NCBI GenBank assembly: GCA_028706405.1 | Contig: JAQWBM010000005.1 | Location: 20,311-84,310 of the forward strand | Length of the DNA: 64,000 nt | DNA from: Eubacteriales bacterium | GTDB taxonomy: Bacteria; Bacillota; Clostridia; Peptostreptococcales; Anaerovoracaceae | Direction of reading: 5' to 3' | Shown: positions 52,817-61,786 of the stretch, in pieces | How the letters are laid out: every line of letters begins with the position of its first letter | How positions within the stretch are numbered: the first letter of the stretch is position 1 | Made by a program: the position numbers and the translations under genes | Notes under the pieces: generated by a model | What the model saw: the letters and a program-made list of their open reading frames with translations, nothing else | Databases searched by the model: none | What the model was told of the DNA's origin: nothing

Positions 52817-55800
52817 TCACTTTTCTGAACTGAATTGACTTTTCGTGTTCGTTAATACGATCTGCCGCAGATCAGGAAAGCAGTCTAAGCGGTAGTCAGC
52901 CAAAGGAGATTTCATAGCGTCTCCTATAGCTGCACAGTCCATACCCGCCGCCTTGGCAGCTTCAACCCCAGCCACAGCGTCTTCAACGACCAAACAATCC
53001 TTCGGCTCAATTCCCAGATATTCGCTTGCCTTGAGAAATACTTCCGGGTCAGGCTTGGAGTTGACTATATTCGTCCCGTCTGAGACTGCATCAAAGAAAT
53101 TTTCCAGTCCGATACGCTCTAATATCATTTTAGCATTTTTACTTGATGAGCCAATAGCAAGCTTAACACCATGCTCTTTTAACGCAATCAGCGTACTGCC
53201 CACATCAGCGCTTAGATCATTTTCCGTTAAGTTTTCCAGAAGCATTTGATATAAGCGGTTCTTTCTATCAGTATAATATAATTTTTGTTCTTCAGTAAGT
53301 ATTCCTTCATAGGATTCAATGATAATTTCAAGGGAATCTGCACGGCTAACGCCTTTTAAACGATTATTGACTATCTCATCAAAGGGAATGCCTAATTCAT
53401 CAGCGATGGTTTTCCATGCAAGGTAATGATATCTATCCGTGTGAGTAATAACGCCATCCAGATCAAAAATGACGGCCTTATACATCATATTTTTATCTTT
53501 ATCGGCAGATGGCAGATCTTTTTGGGCATCGATGCAATCCTCTCTGGGTATAGTAAGTGTGTTTTCAAGCAGATATTCCTTGCCATATATCAAAATTTGT
53601 TTTTCACTGCCGCTTTCCAGAGTAAAGATGCATTGATGAGGCAGAACCTCCACTTTTAAATGACTATCCTCGTAACAAATCTTAAAACGATAACCTTCCC
53701 AGTTAGACGGTAGAATGGGGGCAAAAGAAATACCCTGCTCCTTTAAACGGAAGCCGCCGAATCCGAATACAACTGCTAAATAACTACCCGCCATATTAGC
53801 GGTATGTACGCCATCATCGGTATTTCCGTAAAGATCCATTAAATCCAGTTTAATAGAGTCACCGAAATATCTAAGTGACTTTTCCGGCATGCCCAGCCTG
53901 GCCGCCATAATACTAAAGATACAACGAGAGAGCGAGGAATCGTGAGTCGTGATTTTTTCGTAGTAAAGAAAGGAGTTATGCATTACATCTTCCGGCTGTG
54001 CATCCTCCAGTAAGAAATAAGCTAACACCGTATCCGCCTGTTTGCAGATCTGGTAACGGTACAGATGTAACGGATGATAATTTAATAACATTGGAAAATC
54101 TTTTTTAGGAATGAGGGATATGTCCCATTTCTTTTTTTGGAGAAATGAATCATCCTGCGGGTTAATATTCAACTCCTCATCATAAGCCAGGTACATCTGG
54201 TCTGCGGCTTGAGCAAAACTGTCAATTTCTCCTTCTGTTAATGATATCTTTTCTGCCAGCTGTGTAAACTCCGGAAACTGTTTAAGAATAGAATAAAACT
54301 TTACAGCCCAGTTCAAATGATACTTTGCCAATAGATTGGTATAGTAGTTGTTATTGACAATACAGGTATACTCATCCGGTCCCGTTACACTGTTGATATT
54401 GAACTTACCATCATAGAAGTTACCCGCATCCAGCCAAACGCGGGCTGTTTCAAAAATAATCTCCGCGCCCTTCTTTAATATGAAATCAAGATCCTTGGTC
54501 GCCAGATAATAGGCTATTATGGAATAGGCAATGTCTCCATTGATATGATACTGTGCAGTACCTGCCGGAAAAAAACCGGAGCATTCTCTGCCCATAATGG
54601 TTTTCCAAGGATAAAGCGCACCCTCATTATGACCCATTATTTTGGCATTTTCCCTGGCCATATCGAGTGTCTCATAACGAAAATCTATGAGGTTTTTAGT
54701 AATGGATGGGTTTGTAATCGTAAAATAAGGCTGAATGTAAATCTCCGTATCCCAGAAAAAATTTCCCTCGTAACCATCTCCGCTTAAGCCCTTAGGTGCA
54801 ATATTGCCGTACTTATCCTTTCCAACGGACTGAATGAGTTGGTATAAATTATAATACATCGCCAGATTAGATTCTTTATCTCCATCTATTTCAACCAAAC
54901 AGTTTTTCCAGTATTCAGTCAAATACTCTTCCTGTTTGCGGTAAAGCTCCGTGAGCGGCACAGAGGTTGCTTCCTGAATTTCAATCATTGCTTGCTGTCT
55001 GCAATCTTCATAACGTATTGAATCACAAAAGACCGCATACTTGATCAGCTTTATCTTCTGTTTACACTGCGCTTCCAGGCTGAGCCGGCAAAGCGCCGAG
55101 TTATGGTTCACAGAAAAATCCCGCTCGCTTTCCTGTGATAACGCATGCTTTACACAGCTGCATACTTGTAAGCCTGAATTGATGGTTGAAGATGTAATGT
55201 AAGAGGCTTCATCCTGAATCACACAGCTGGTCGGTTTGATACTCTCAACAGGATAATTGGAACCTCGCGGGTCTAACGGATCATAAAAGTTTGTAACATC
55301 AACATCATGACCGGACTCGATAATAATATTGCCAGAGAAGTTTAGCGGATTTATCTCGTAATCGATAGTAAAAAGGGTCAGTTGATGGAATGAAGTCATG
55401 CGAGTAATTACAAACTCAATCTCTTTACCTTTCGGTGAGCGCCAAACTACCCTGCGCAGCGTAATGCCCTCTTCCATATGTAAAGAAAGGCTGCTTTCCA
55501 TCACAGTACCTGTGAACATGCTGAATTCTTCATCATCAATAAATAACCTTATTGTCTGGGTGTCTGCGATATTCAGCATGAGTTGCTTTTCTCTTCCGAT
55601 TCCATATAGTGCTTCCGGTTGATTAATCGGCGCAAAATCATAAAAGCCATTGATATATTGACTCCGGATATATTCTTCATCGTCCGGATATCCCTCTTCA
55701 AAATCATACCTTACTCCGATATAGCCATTTGCATTATGAAAAAGAACCTCGTTAAGCTTAAGATGATACCGATCCAATTTGAGATTATTCACCTTATATA

Positions 55801-55819
55801 CGACTTCTTTTTTTTCCAT
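52817..55819 (-). CDS. Fusion of GH65 disaccharide phosphorylase (probable trehalose phosphorylase) and beta-phosphoglucomutase
   Basis: The 1000-residue protein starts MEKKEVVYK after AAAAGGAGC; an upstream extension lacks a ribosome site. Residues 1 to about 760 form a GH65 phosphorylase with the acid catalyst in VTGPDEYTCIVNNNYYTNLL. From about residue 779 a complete HAD-family beta-phosphoglucomutase follows (MYKAVIFDLDGVITHTDRYH, IGSSSKNAK, NSKPDPEVF, VVEDAVAGVEAAKAAGM). The first half would split trehalose with phosphate into glucose and beta-glucose 1-phosphate; the second converts that to glucose 6-phosphate. Maltose or kojibiose is possible, but the OtsAB gene upstream favours trehalose. 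Confidence 0.9.
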   Translation of the reverse strand: MEKKEVVYKVNNLKLDRYHLKLNEVLFHNANGYIGVRYDFEEGYPDDEEYIRSQYINGFYDFAPINQPEALYGIGREKQLMLNIADTQTIRLFIDDEEFSMFTGTVMESSLSLHMEEGITLRRVVWRSPKGKEIEFVITRMTSFHQLTLFTIDYEINPLNFSGNIIIESGHDVDVTNFYDPLDPRGSNYPVESIKPTSCVIQDEASYITSSTINSGLQVCSCVKHALSQESERDFSVNHNSALCRLSLEAQCKQKIKLIKYAVFCDSIRYEDCRQQAMIEIQEATSVPLTELYRKQEEYLTEYWKNCLVEIDGDKESNLAMYYNLYQLIQSVGKDKYGNIAPKGLSGDGYEGNFFWDTEIYIQPYFTITNPSITKNLIDFRYETLDMARENAKIMGHNEGALYPWKTIMGRECSGFFPAGTAQYHINGDIAYSIIAYYLATKDLDFILKKGAEIIFETARVWLDAGNFYDGKFNINSVTGPDEYTCIVNNNYYTNLLAKYHLNWAVKFYSILKQFPEFTQLAEKISLTEGEIDSFAQAADQMYLAYDEELNINPQDDSFLQKKKWDISLIPKKDFPMLLNYHPLHLYRYQICKQADTVLAYFLLEDAQPEDVMHNSFLYYEKITTHDSSLSRCIFSIMAARLGMPEKSLRYFGDSIKLDLMDLYGNTDDGVHTANMAGSYLAVVFGFGGFRLKEQGISFAPILPSNWEGYRFKICYEDSHLKVEVLPHQCIFTLESGSEKQILIYGKEYLLENTLTIPREDCIDAQKDLPSADKDKNMMYKAVIFDLDGVITHTDRYHYLAWKTIADELGIPFDEIVNNRLKGVSRADSLEIIIESYEGILTEEQKLYYTDRKNRLYQMLLENLTENDLSADVGSTLIALKEHGVKLAIGSSSKNAKMILERIGLENFFDAVSDGTNIVNSKPDPEVFLKASEYLGIEPKDCLVVEDAVAGVEAAKAAGMDCAAIGDAMKSPLADYRLDCFPDLRQIVLTNTKSQFSSEK

Positions 55820-55862
55820 TTTCGCTCCTTTTGGTCTCTCATGCCTCTTCATTATTATTTTT

Positions 55863-58061
55863 CTACATACCAATCGCAGTGAATTTTCTTAGAATCCGGC
55901 GCATTGACTCCCATGATCTCAATGAATAAGCCGCCGATGTATTACCCAAGCTGATCTTTATAGAAAATCCATCTTCCGGAATGGCGGCAAATATATCCTC
56001 ATCGGTGAAATCATCTCCTGCTCCAAGCCAAAAGTCGAAATCATCGCGACTAATAAAAAAGGAAGCTGCCGTGCCTTTATTAACCCGGCTGTCCTTGAGC
56101 TCAAGTACCTTGTTTCCTTCTTGAATAGAGATAGCTGTGGAGTTGGTCATACTCATAAGCGTTTCTTTTATCTCTCTGATCTTATTTGTGGCCATTTTTG
56201 CTTCGCATTGCCTGTAATGCAGCGCAAGAGAGAATTCTTTTTCTTCAAGCAAGGCGCCCGGCATTCGGTCAATATACATTTCGATGACAGGACGAACAAT
56301 ATCCTTCCATGAGTTGTCAGGCGTAGAAGTCATCGTCCATTTCTTTTCTTCCGGAGTATAGATCCATAGCCCGTGACCGCCCACCAAATACAAGCCGTCG
56401 ATATCACCCAGCCAATTTTCAAGAAGTGACCGATCCCTTCCTGAAATGATGACTACCGTATTTTTAGGATCCTGGGTCAACTGTGATAATAACGCTTTGA
56501 TCTCCGCGTCCGGCTTTGCCGCATCAGGAACAGAGTTAAATCCTACCAGCGTGCCATCATAATCCAGCAATAGGATTCTCTTATTTGCATTTTTATAGGC
56601 TGATACGAGTTTATCACTTTGTTTTTCAATGCTGACCTGACGGTTTATACTGGTCGATTCTGCAACAGTATTATGAAGCTCTTTTATGAATTCTGCCCCC
56701 CAAAATTCGACATTATACCGTTTCAATCGCTGATGCAAGGTTTTGTTACGGGATATCTTCTCTTCTTCCGGCATATCCAACGCTTTTTTCAAACCGGCTC
56801 CAATGGCTGCATAGTCGTTTGCATTAACGATCACCGCTTCATACAGTTCACTTGCTGCACCGGCTGTTTCGCTAAGAACAAGCATACCTCCATAGTCTGT
56901 GCGTGAGGCGATATATTCCTTTGCAACGAGATTCATTCCATCTCTTAGCGGCGTTACCAGCATTACATCCGCATGCCTGTAAAAATTGACGACTAGTTCC
57001 TCCTGTGTAAAGGAACGGAAAAAATACCATATGGGCATCCACTCTAAGGTGCCGAATTTTCCGTTGACTTCACTTATCGCTTCTGTGACCTCCTTGCGCA
57101 GTTCGTCATAAGAATCGATTTCTACACGAGATGGCGATATTATGATATTCCATCTTACTTTTTCACGATACTCAGGATATTGTGTCAGGAAACGTTTAAA
57201 TGCTTCAATCCGTTGTGGAATACCTTTTGTATAATCGAGCCTGTCAATTGATAGTATCGTTTGTAAGCCCGCTTTGTCCTCATGATAAGTTTGTATAAAC
57301 TCTTGTTCGGATTCAGTATCAGCATGAGCGAAGCGATCGTAGTCGATACCCATTGGAAATGCATCTACCCGAATATATCGGTCTTCATATATGAGCCGAT
57401 TAAAATTGTCTTCCAGTCCCAGCAGTCTGCGCACGCTGCTTAAGAAGTGACGCACATAGTCATATGTATGAAAGCCGATAAGATCCGCGCCCAAGACACC
57501 ACGTAAAATTTCTTCACGCCATATGAGCAGTCTGAAAATTTCGTAAGAAGGGAAAGGAATATGTAAAAAGAAGCCCAACTCAGTGTCAGGATGGCTTTCC
57601 TTGATCATTCGCGGCAACAGCATTAGCTGATAGTCATGTACCCATACAATATCCTCTTTGCCAATAACAGAATTTGTTATTTCAAAGAATTTCTGATTCA
57701 CAGCTTTATAAACTTCCCAATTGTCTCTGCTATAATCAGCCTTGCTAATAAAATAATGAAATAACGGCCAGAGCGTCTTATTGCAAAATCCATGGTAGTA
57801 TTGCTCAACTTCTCCACTTGATAAAAAAACGGGAAGACATTGATATTTTTCAACCAGTTCCCGCTTGATCTCTGCTTTATCCTCCAGAGTGAGTTCTTCA
57901 TCAGAAATACCCGGCCAGCCTATCCATAAGCCTCCTGACTGTTTGTAAAGACCACTCATTCCGGTTGTAAGACCACCAACACTTTCCACATATTGGAGAA
58001 CCCCGTCAACTTTACGAACGGTAACCGGCAAACGATTCGAGATAATAATGGTTCTTTGCAT
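55863..58061 (-). CDS. otsAB: Trehalose-6-phosphate synthase/phosphatase fusion
   Basis: The 732-residue fusion makes trehalose from UDP-glucose and glucose 6-phosphate. Residues 1 to about 470 are GT20 synthase (IIISNRLPVTV, SVGGLTTGM, WVHDYQLMLLPRM, HIPFPSYEIFR, LRDGMNLVAKEY). From residue 494 a HAD-type phosphatase follows (KRILLLDYDGTLVG, VVIISGRDR, GAGDDFTDEDIFAAI). Bacteria usually encode OtsA and OtsB separately. GGAGGGG precedes the ATG. It is the first gene of the operon with the GH65-mutase, glk and patB genes, so synthesis and phosphorolysis are expressed together. A perfect inverted repeat lies 66 bp upstream. Confidence 0.94.
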   Translation of the reverse strand: MQRTIIISNRLPVTVRKVDGVLQYVESVGGLTTGMSGLYKQSGGLWIGWPGISDEELTLEDKAEIKRELVEKYQCLPVFLSSGEVEQYYHGFCNKTLWPLFHYFISKADYSRDNWEVYKAVNQKFFEITNSVIGKEDIVWVHDYQLMLLPRMIKESHPDTELGFFLHIPFPSYEIFRLLIWREEILRGVLGADLIGFHTYDYVRHFLSSVRRLLGLEDNFNRLIYEDRYIRVDAFPMGIDYDRFAHADTESEQEFIQTYHEDKAGLQTILSIDRLDYTKGIPQRIEAFKRFLTQYPEYREKVRWNIIISPSRVEIDSYDELRKEVTEAISEVNGKFGTLEWMPIWYFFRSFTQEELVVNFYRHADVMLVTPLRDGMNLVAKEYIASRTDYGGMLVLSETAGAASELYEAVIVNANDYAAIGAGLKKALDMPEEEKISRNKTLHQRLKRYNVEFWGAEFIKELHNTVAESTSINRQVSIEKQSDKLVSAYKNANKRILLLDYDGTLVGFNSVPDAAKPDAEIKALLSQLTQDPKNTVVIISGRDRSLLENWLGDIDGLYLVGGHGLWIYTPEEKKWTMTSTPDNSWKDIVRPVIEMYIDRMPGALLEEKEFSLALHYRQCEAKMATNKIREIKETLMSMTNSTAISIQEGNKVLELKDSRVNKGTAASFFISRDDFDFWLGAGDDFTDEDIFAAIPEDGFSIKISLGNTSAAYSLRSWESMRRILRKFTAIGM

Positions 58062-58126
58062 GTTTATCCCCTCCTATACCTTTCCATTCTACTATTATTG
58101 TGGGAGTAATATTAATAATAACGATA

Positions 58127-58144
58127 ATACAGATAATTCTGTAT
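58127..58144. promoter_or_regulatory. Candidate operator upstream of otsAB
   Basis: ATACAGA (58127-58133), four bases, then TCTGTAT (58138-58144) form a perfect 7-bp inverted repeat in AT-rich DNA 66 bp before the otsAB ATG. The form fits a dimeric repressor site. The rest of the 294-bp gap up to the tRNA terminator shows nothing recognisable. Confidence 0.4.
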
Positions 58145-58325
58145 ATTTAACATAATAACATAAAAAAGAGGTCTTTTGAAGTTTTCTGTTTTTCTAATAT
58201 CGACAATCGAATTGAAAATCAAGTTCCCCGGTTGGAGAGCTTGCCGGCCACTACCTTATATCCCTGTATTTACAATGCATATGAGTTTCATAGCAAAAGC
58301 TTGGTTGCGTTGAAATTCAACGCAA

Positions 58326-58355
58326 ATAAAAAAGACACCGTCATTGCAGTGTCTT
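58326..58355 (-). terminator. Terminator of tRNA-Arg
   Basis: On the minus strand, AAGACAC, a loop and GGTGTCTT are followed by Ts, starting right after the encoded CCA of the tRNA. Confidence 0.8.
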
Positions 58356-58431
58356 TGGCGAGGCACGAGGGACTCGAACCCCCAACCGACAGATTCGAAG
58401 TCTGCGACTCTATCCATTGAGCTAGTGCCCC
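58356..58431 (-). tRNA. tRNA-Arg (anticodon TCG)
   Basis: The 76-base gene reads on the minus strand from GGGGCAC (58431) to an encoded CCA (58356). The acceptor stem GGGGCAC/GTGCCTC has one G-U pair. The D-arm AGCTCAATGGATAGAGT and T-arm GGGGGTTCGAGTCCCTC are normal. The anticodon loop CTTCGAA gives TCG, reading CGA and related arginine codons. It has its own promoter and terminator and stands alone. Confidence 0.95.
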
Positions 58432-58465
58432 ATATAAAGGCGCTCTTGTTAATGCGCCAATAATG

Positions 58466-58494
58466 ATTTTACTGCTATTCTTCTTAAAAGTCAA
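58466..58494 (-). promoter_or_regulatory. Promoter of tRNA-Arg
   Basis: On the minus strand, TTGACT (58494-58489), a 17-bp spacer and TAAAAT (58471-58466) lie 34 bp before the tRNA. Both boxes are near consensus. Confidence 0.65.
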
Positions 58495-58508
58495 ATATGA
58501 ATTAAGAG

Positions 58509-59408
58509 CTATTCCTGTAATATGTCAGCAAATCCTTCTCCCTTGCCCCAGACAGTCCCCACATGAATCACTGTGACAAAGGCATTGCTATCTGTTTTTG
58601 ACACAAATTTTTTTATCATCATACTGTCTCTCGGAGAACAAATGGTGACGATCTTTTCACTTGCTATTTTTTTATAAGCTCCACTGACCTTTACATTTGT
58701 TACCCCTCTTTTTATATCCCTCAGGATATAATCCACTATCTCGTCATGTTTGCTGGTAATGATTTCAAGCTGTACCAACTTTGATTCAAAACCATACATG
58801 ACATAATCTACAGTTCTGGAGAAAATCACTTGAGTTATCAATGCATAAAGGGCAATGTTTCTGCTGAACAAAACGCCAGAGCCTATTATGATGACGGCGT
58901 CAACCACAAGAAGTATCTTGCTGATACTTATATGCGGTATAAGCTTTTTCTGTATGATCTTAGCAACTGTGTCGGTTCCGCCAAAGGAATATCCCCGTGT
59001 AAATACCAATCCTTGACTTATCCCCAGCAGAACACCACAGTAAATTGCCGCGAGAAACAGATCCTTTTCTTCCAGCAATGAAAACTCAACATGTTCAAAT
59101 ATAAAAAGTACGGCGGGATATATAACGGACATCACTAATATTTTTTTTGCTTCCTTGAAACCCAGCAAGATAGCGCAAATGATTAGAATCACTAATGCAA
59201 ATGCATAGTATACTATTGAAAAGCTAACACCAAAGGTCTCTTGTACGATTCTGGATATACCAGTTACACCTCCGGTAGTCAGACCATCGGGAATCAATAT
59301 GCCCATGATGGTCACTGCACTGATTGAGCAGCTTAATATTATAAAAATAAGGTCAATTCCAAGCTTCTTAAAATCAGGCTTTTTCAGTTTAAGCTTCTTA
59401 AACTCCAT
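58509..59408 (-). CDS. YitT family membrane protein (DUF161 and DUF2179)
   Basis: The 299-residue protein has five to six membrane helices, with GILIPDGLTTGGVTGISRIV and FTRGYSFGGTDTVAKIIQKK, the duplicated Gly-rich segments of the YitT family. A soluble C-terminal DUF2179 domain of about 80 residues follows. The family is widespread in Firmicutes and lacks a firm transport substrate. The ATG at 59408 overlaps the end of the methyltransferase gene by 11 bases, implying coupling. Confidence 0.88.
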   Translation of the reverse strand: MEFKKLKLKKPDFKKLGIDLIFIILSCSISAVTIMGILIPDGLTTGGVTGISRIVQETFGVSFSIVYYAFALVILIICAILLGFKEAKKILVMSVIYPAVLFIFEHVEFSLLEEKDLFLAAIYCGVLLGISQGLVFTRGYSFGGTDTVAKIIQKKLIPHISISKILLVVDAVIIIGSGVLFSRNIALYALITQVIFSRTVDYVMYGFESKLVQLEIITSKHDEIVDYILRDIKRGVTNVKVSGAYKKIASEKIVTICSPRDSMMIKKFVSKTDSNAFVTVIHVGTVWGKGEGFADILQE

Positions 59409-60750
59409 TCTTTTTATCCCTCCTCAAATCAATAACATGGAATGTGTTGTTTCCAAAAATGTCTATACAGCGGATGCCTATCTTTTCGAATTTCTGTGCC
59501 ATCCATTCGCAGAACTGGGTTATTCCGTCTTTTCCCTTGCAAAAAAATACTTTTGGCTTAAAGCGCTCACCATCATAATCAAAATCTACACTCCAGTAGT
59601 CCACAAGCTGAAGTGAATCTTCTTTGATAATTTTTTTTATAACAGGCAAATATTTTTCTTCTACAGGAATAGTATTCCATGAATCTGGCTTATACTCGGT
59701 AAGTGTTATGGTAAGCTTTTTTTTATCGGAAACAGATAACTGCTCTAAGCCTGCTTTTACGCTTAAACTTCCTTTATTCTCCGCATGCACTGACTCAGCA
59801 TAGTAAATATATCCATTCCTTGTCTCTGAGATAAGTCTTTTATGTGTATTAATTGAAGCTAACTCTCCTATGTCACATGAGATCCACCTTCTTCCCATGC
59901 GGTCTGCCGCAGCTGCAAGCGTTCCGGAGCCTCCGAAAAAGTCTGCGCAAAGCTCTCCCTCTCTCGTACAGCTTTCCAGAATACGTTCTATCAGCTTTTC
60001 CGGTTTCTGGGTCGCATATCCTGTCCGTTCTGCTGAAGTTCTCCCCACCATGTTTATCTGCCATACATCCTTCATATTAACCATTGTATACCAACCGAGA
60101 TCATCCTTATACTCTGCTACGCCTTTAAACCTGTAAGGTTTATAGTTCCTATTATAGGACATCTCTTTTTGTGCTTTGAAATAGTATTTTGCCGTCTTTG
60201 CATAAAAAAGAATTGTATCGTGCTTTCTTGCAAAATGATTTTTACTTACCCCGCCCGATTTATAATTCCAGATGATTTCGTTAATAAAATTCTTTTCTCC
60301 GAATATTTCATCCAGCAACACCTTCACATAATGTACACTGTGCCAGTCAAGATGAACCCAAAGGCAGCCATCTTCGGTCAGAAGCTCTTTCATAAGAAGA
60401 AGGCGAATAAAAAGCGTTCTTAAATACTCCTCCATACCATCGTTCCAAATATCATGATATGCCTTTTGTTTTATCACCGGTATATTTTTGATTTTATCAG
60501 AGCGGAGCTTTATTTCCGATCCATAATTAGTCTTTGAAAAAAATGGCGGATCAATATAGATCAATTTGATTTTGCCCTGCAAATCCCTCTGCTCTAAAAG
60601 ATACTGCATAAAAGGAAGGTTATCACCCTGAAGAAGAATATTTTGCCCTTGTCCTATTTGTTCCGCTTCAATATAGCTGCCGGATTTAATCGCATGGACT
60701 GCCTCTTTACTTTCATTTACAATGCTTGACAAAGTATTGATTAAACTCAT
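59398..60750 (-). CDS. Orphan DNA adenine methyltransferase (beta-class, Mod-like)
   Basis: The 450-residue enzyme has catalytic motif IV DPPF (residues 74-77 of the longer frame) before the AdoMet-binding DFFGGSGTLAAAADRMGRRW, the order of beta-class N6-adenine methyltransferases like type III Mod proteins. No restriction (Res) gene lies next to it, so it may be an orphan epigenetic methylase. Target recognition is probably in the divergent middle and C-terminal parts and cannot be predicted. The ATG at 60750 is favoured because GGGCGGGTGA precedes it; an ATG at 60771 is possible. It overlaps yitT. Confidence 0.85.
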   Translation of the reverse strand: MSLINTLSSIVNESKEAVHAIKSGSYIEAEQIGQGQNILLQGDNLPFMQYLLEQRDLQGKIKLIYIDPPFFSKTNYGSEIKLRSDKIKNIPVIKQKAYHDIWNDGMEEYLRTLFIRLLLMKELLTEDGCLWVHLDWHSVHYVKVLLDEIFGEKNFINEIIWNYKSGGVSKNHFARKHDTILFYAKTAKYYFKAQKEMSYNRNYKPYRFKGVAEYKDDLGWYTMVNMKDVWQINMVGRTSAERTGYATQKPEKLIERILESCTREGELCADFFGGSGTLAAAADRMGRRWISCDIGELASINTHKRLISETRNGYIYYAESVHAENKGSLSVKAGLEQLSVSDKKKLTITLTEYKPDSWNTIPVEEKYLPVIKKIIKEDSLQLVDYWSVDFDYDGERFKPKVFFCKGKDGITQFCEWMAQKFEKIGIRCIDIFGNNTFHVIDLRRDKKNGV

Positions 60751-60817
60751 TTTTTCACCCGCCCTTTCCATTCTATTTCTTCATCGTTGAATTTTATTTG
60801 ATCCTGCATCGCAAAAT

Positions 60818-61624
60818 TTAGTATAAATCAGGCTTTCTATGTTTTAACAGCGGAAGCTGATTTCTGATATCGTCCAAATAATTATAGTCAATCTCAGCAT
60901 ACACAATGGATTCTCTGGCACCTGTCTTGCCGCAAATTTCACCCCACGGGTCTACTACACAAGAGTTTCCGTATGCTTGATACGGTCCCTCCGTATTTCG
61001 CGCAGGTGAGACTGCAGCAAAGTAAATCTGATTGTCTAATGCTCTGGTCCGCATCGTCAGTTCCCAATGGGCAGGTCCTGTCGTCATATTGAAAGCGGCA
61101 GGAAGGATAATAAGTCTTGCTCCTGCCAGCGTCATTTTCCGAAACAATTCGGGAAATCTTACATCATAACAGATAGCAACTCCGATTTTTCCGAATTCGG
61201 TATCGAGAATGGTCACATTTTCTCCAGCCGTCAATGTTTCCGATTCCATAAACCTGATCCCACCTGTTACGTCAATGTCAAACAAGTGGATCTTCCGATG
61301 CTTTCCAATGAGTTCACCATCTTTATTAAATGAGTAGCTTGTATTATACACTTTGTCTTCACAGAGTTCGGGAATGGATCCTCCAATTAAAATGATCTTC
61401 AGCTCTTTGGAAAGAGCGGCTAGAAACTGTGCTGTTTCTCCATTCTCCGGTTCTGCATATTTTCTGAAATACTCATTGGAATAAGGGCAATTGAACATTT
61501 CCGGCAATGACACAACGTTTGCGCCGTTTTCTGCTGCTCTTTTGATCATTGATTCTGCACTTGACAGGTTTTGCTTTTTATCCATTGATACGGTCATCTG
61601 ACATAAGGCTAATTGAAAATTCAT
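60818..61624 (-). CDS. Nitrilase-superfamily amidohydrolase (omega-amidase/Nit2-like)
   Basis: The 268-residue protein has the catalytic triad of the carbon-nitrogen hydrolases: Glu in VVSLPEMFNCPYSNEYF, Lys in GKHRKIHLFDID, and Cys in VAICYDVRFPELFRK. The sequence pattern is that of Nit2-like omega-amidases, which hydrolyse alpha-ketoglutaramate and alpha-ketosuccinamate. Other short amides are possible. The ATG at 61624 follows AGGAGGGAACAGCG. Its promoter is the third copy of the GTCGNA-18-TATAAT type. Confidence 0.9.
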   Translation of the reverse strand: MNFQLALCQMTVSMDKKQNLSSAESMIKRAAENGANVVSLPEMFNCPYSNEYFRKYAEPENGETAQFLAALSKELKIILIGGSIPELCEDKVYNTSYSFNKDGELIGKHRKIHLFDIDVTGGIRFMESETLTAGENVTILDTEFGKIGVAICYDVRFPELFRKMTLAGARLIILPAAFNMTTGPAHWELTMRTRALDNQIYFAAVSPARNTEGPYQAYGNSCVVDPWGEICGKTGARESIVYAEIDYNYLDDIRNQLPLLKHRKPDLY

Positions 61625-61667
61625 CGCTGTTCCCTCCTGTTCATATAATCTTCTGACAGTTAAGTTT

Positions 61668-61697
61668 ATTATAACGCATACGTAAAGAATTTACGAC
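61668..61697 (-). promoter_or_regulatory. Promoter of the shared GTCGNA-18-TATAAT type (copy 3)
   Basis: On the minus strand, GTCGTA (61697-61692), an 18-bp spacer ending ATGCGT and TATAAT (61673-61668) lie 44 bp before the amidohydrolase ATG. TTTCTGCA precedes GTCG. Confidence 0.55.
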
Positions 61698-61728
61698 TGC
61701 AGAAATTTTCTTGCCTGCTGCACACTTC

Positions 61729-61762
61729 AAAAATAAAAAGACGGAGCCTTTCAGCTCCGTCT
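61729..61762 (-). terminator. Terminator of the CAP-domain gene
   Basis: On the minus strand, AGACGGAGC, six bases and GCTCCGTCT are followed by TTTTTATTTTT, 25 bp after the stop codon. Confidence 0.85.
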
Positions 61763-61786
61763 GATGATTAATTGGTTTATGTTACA

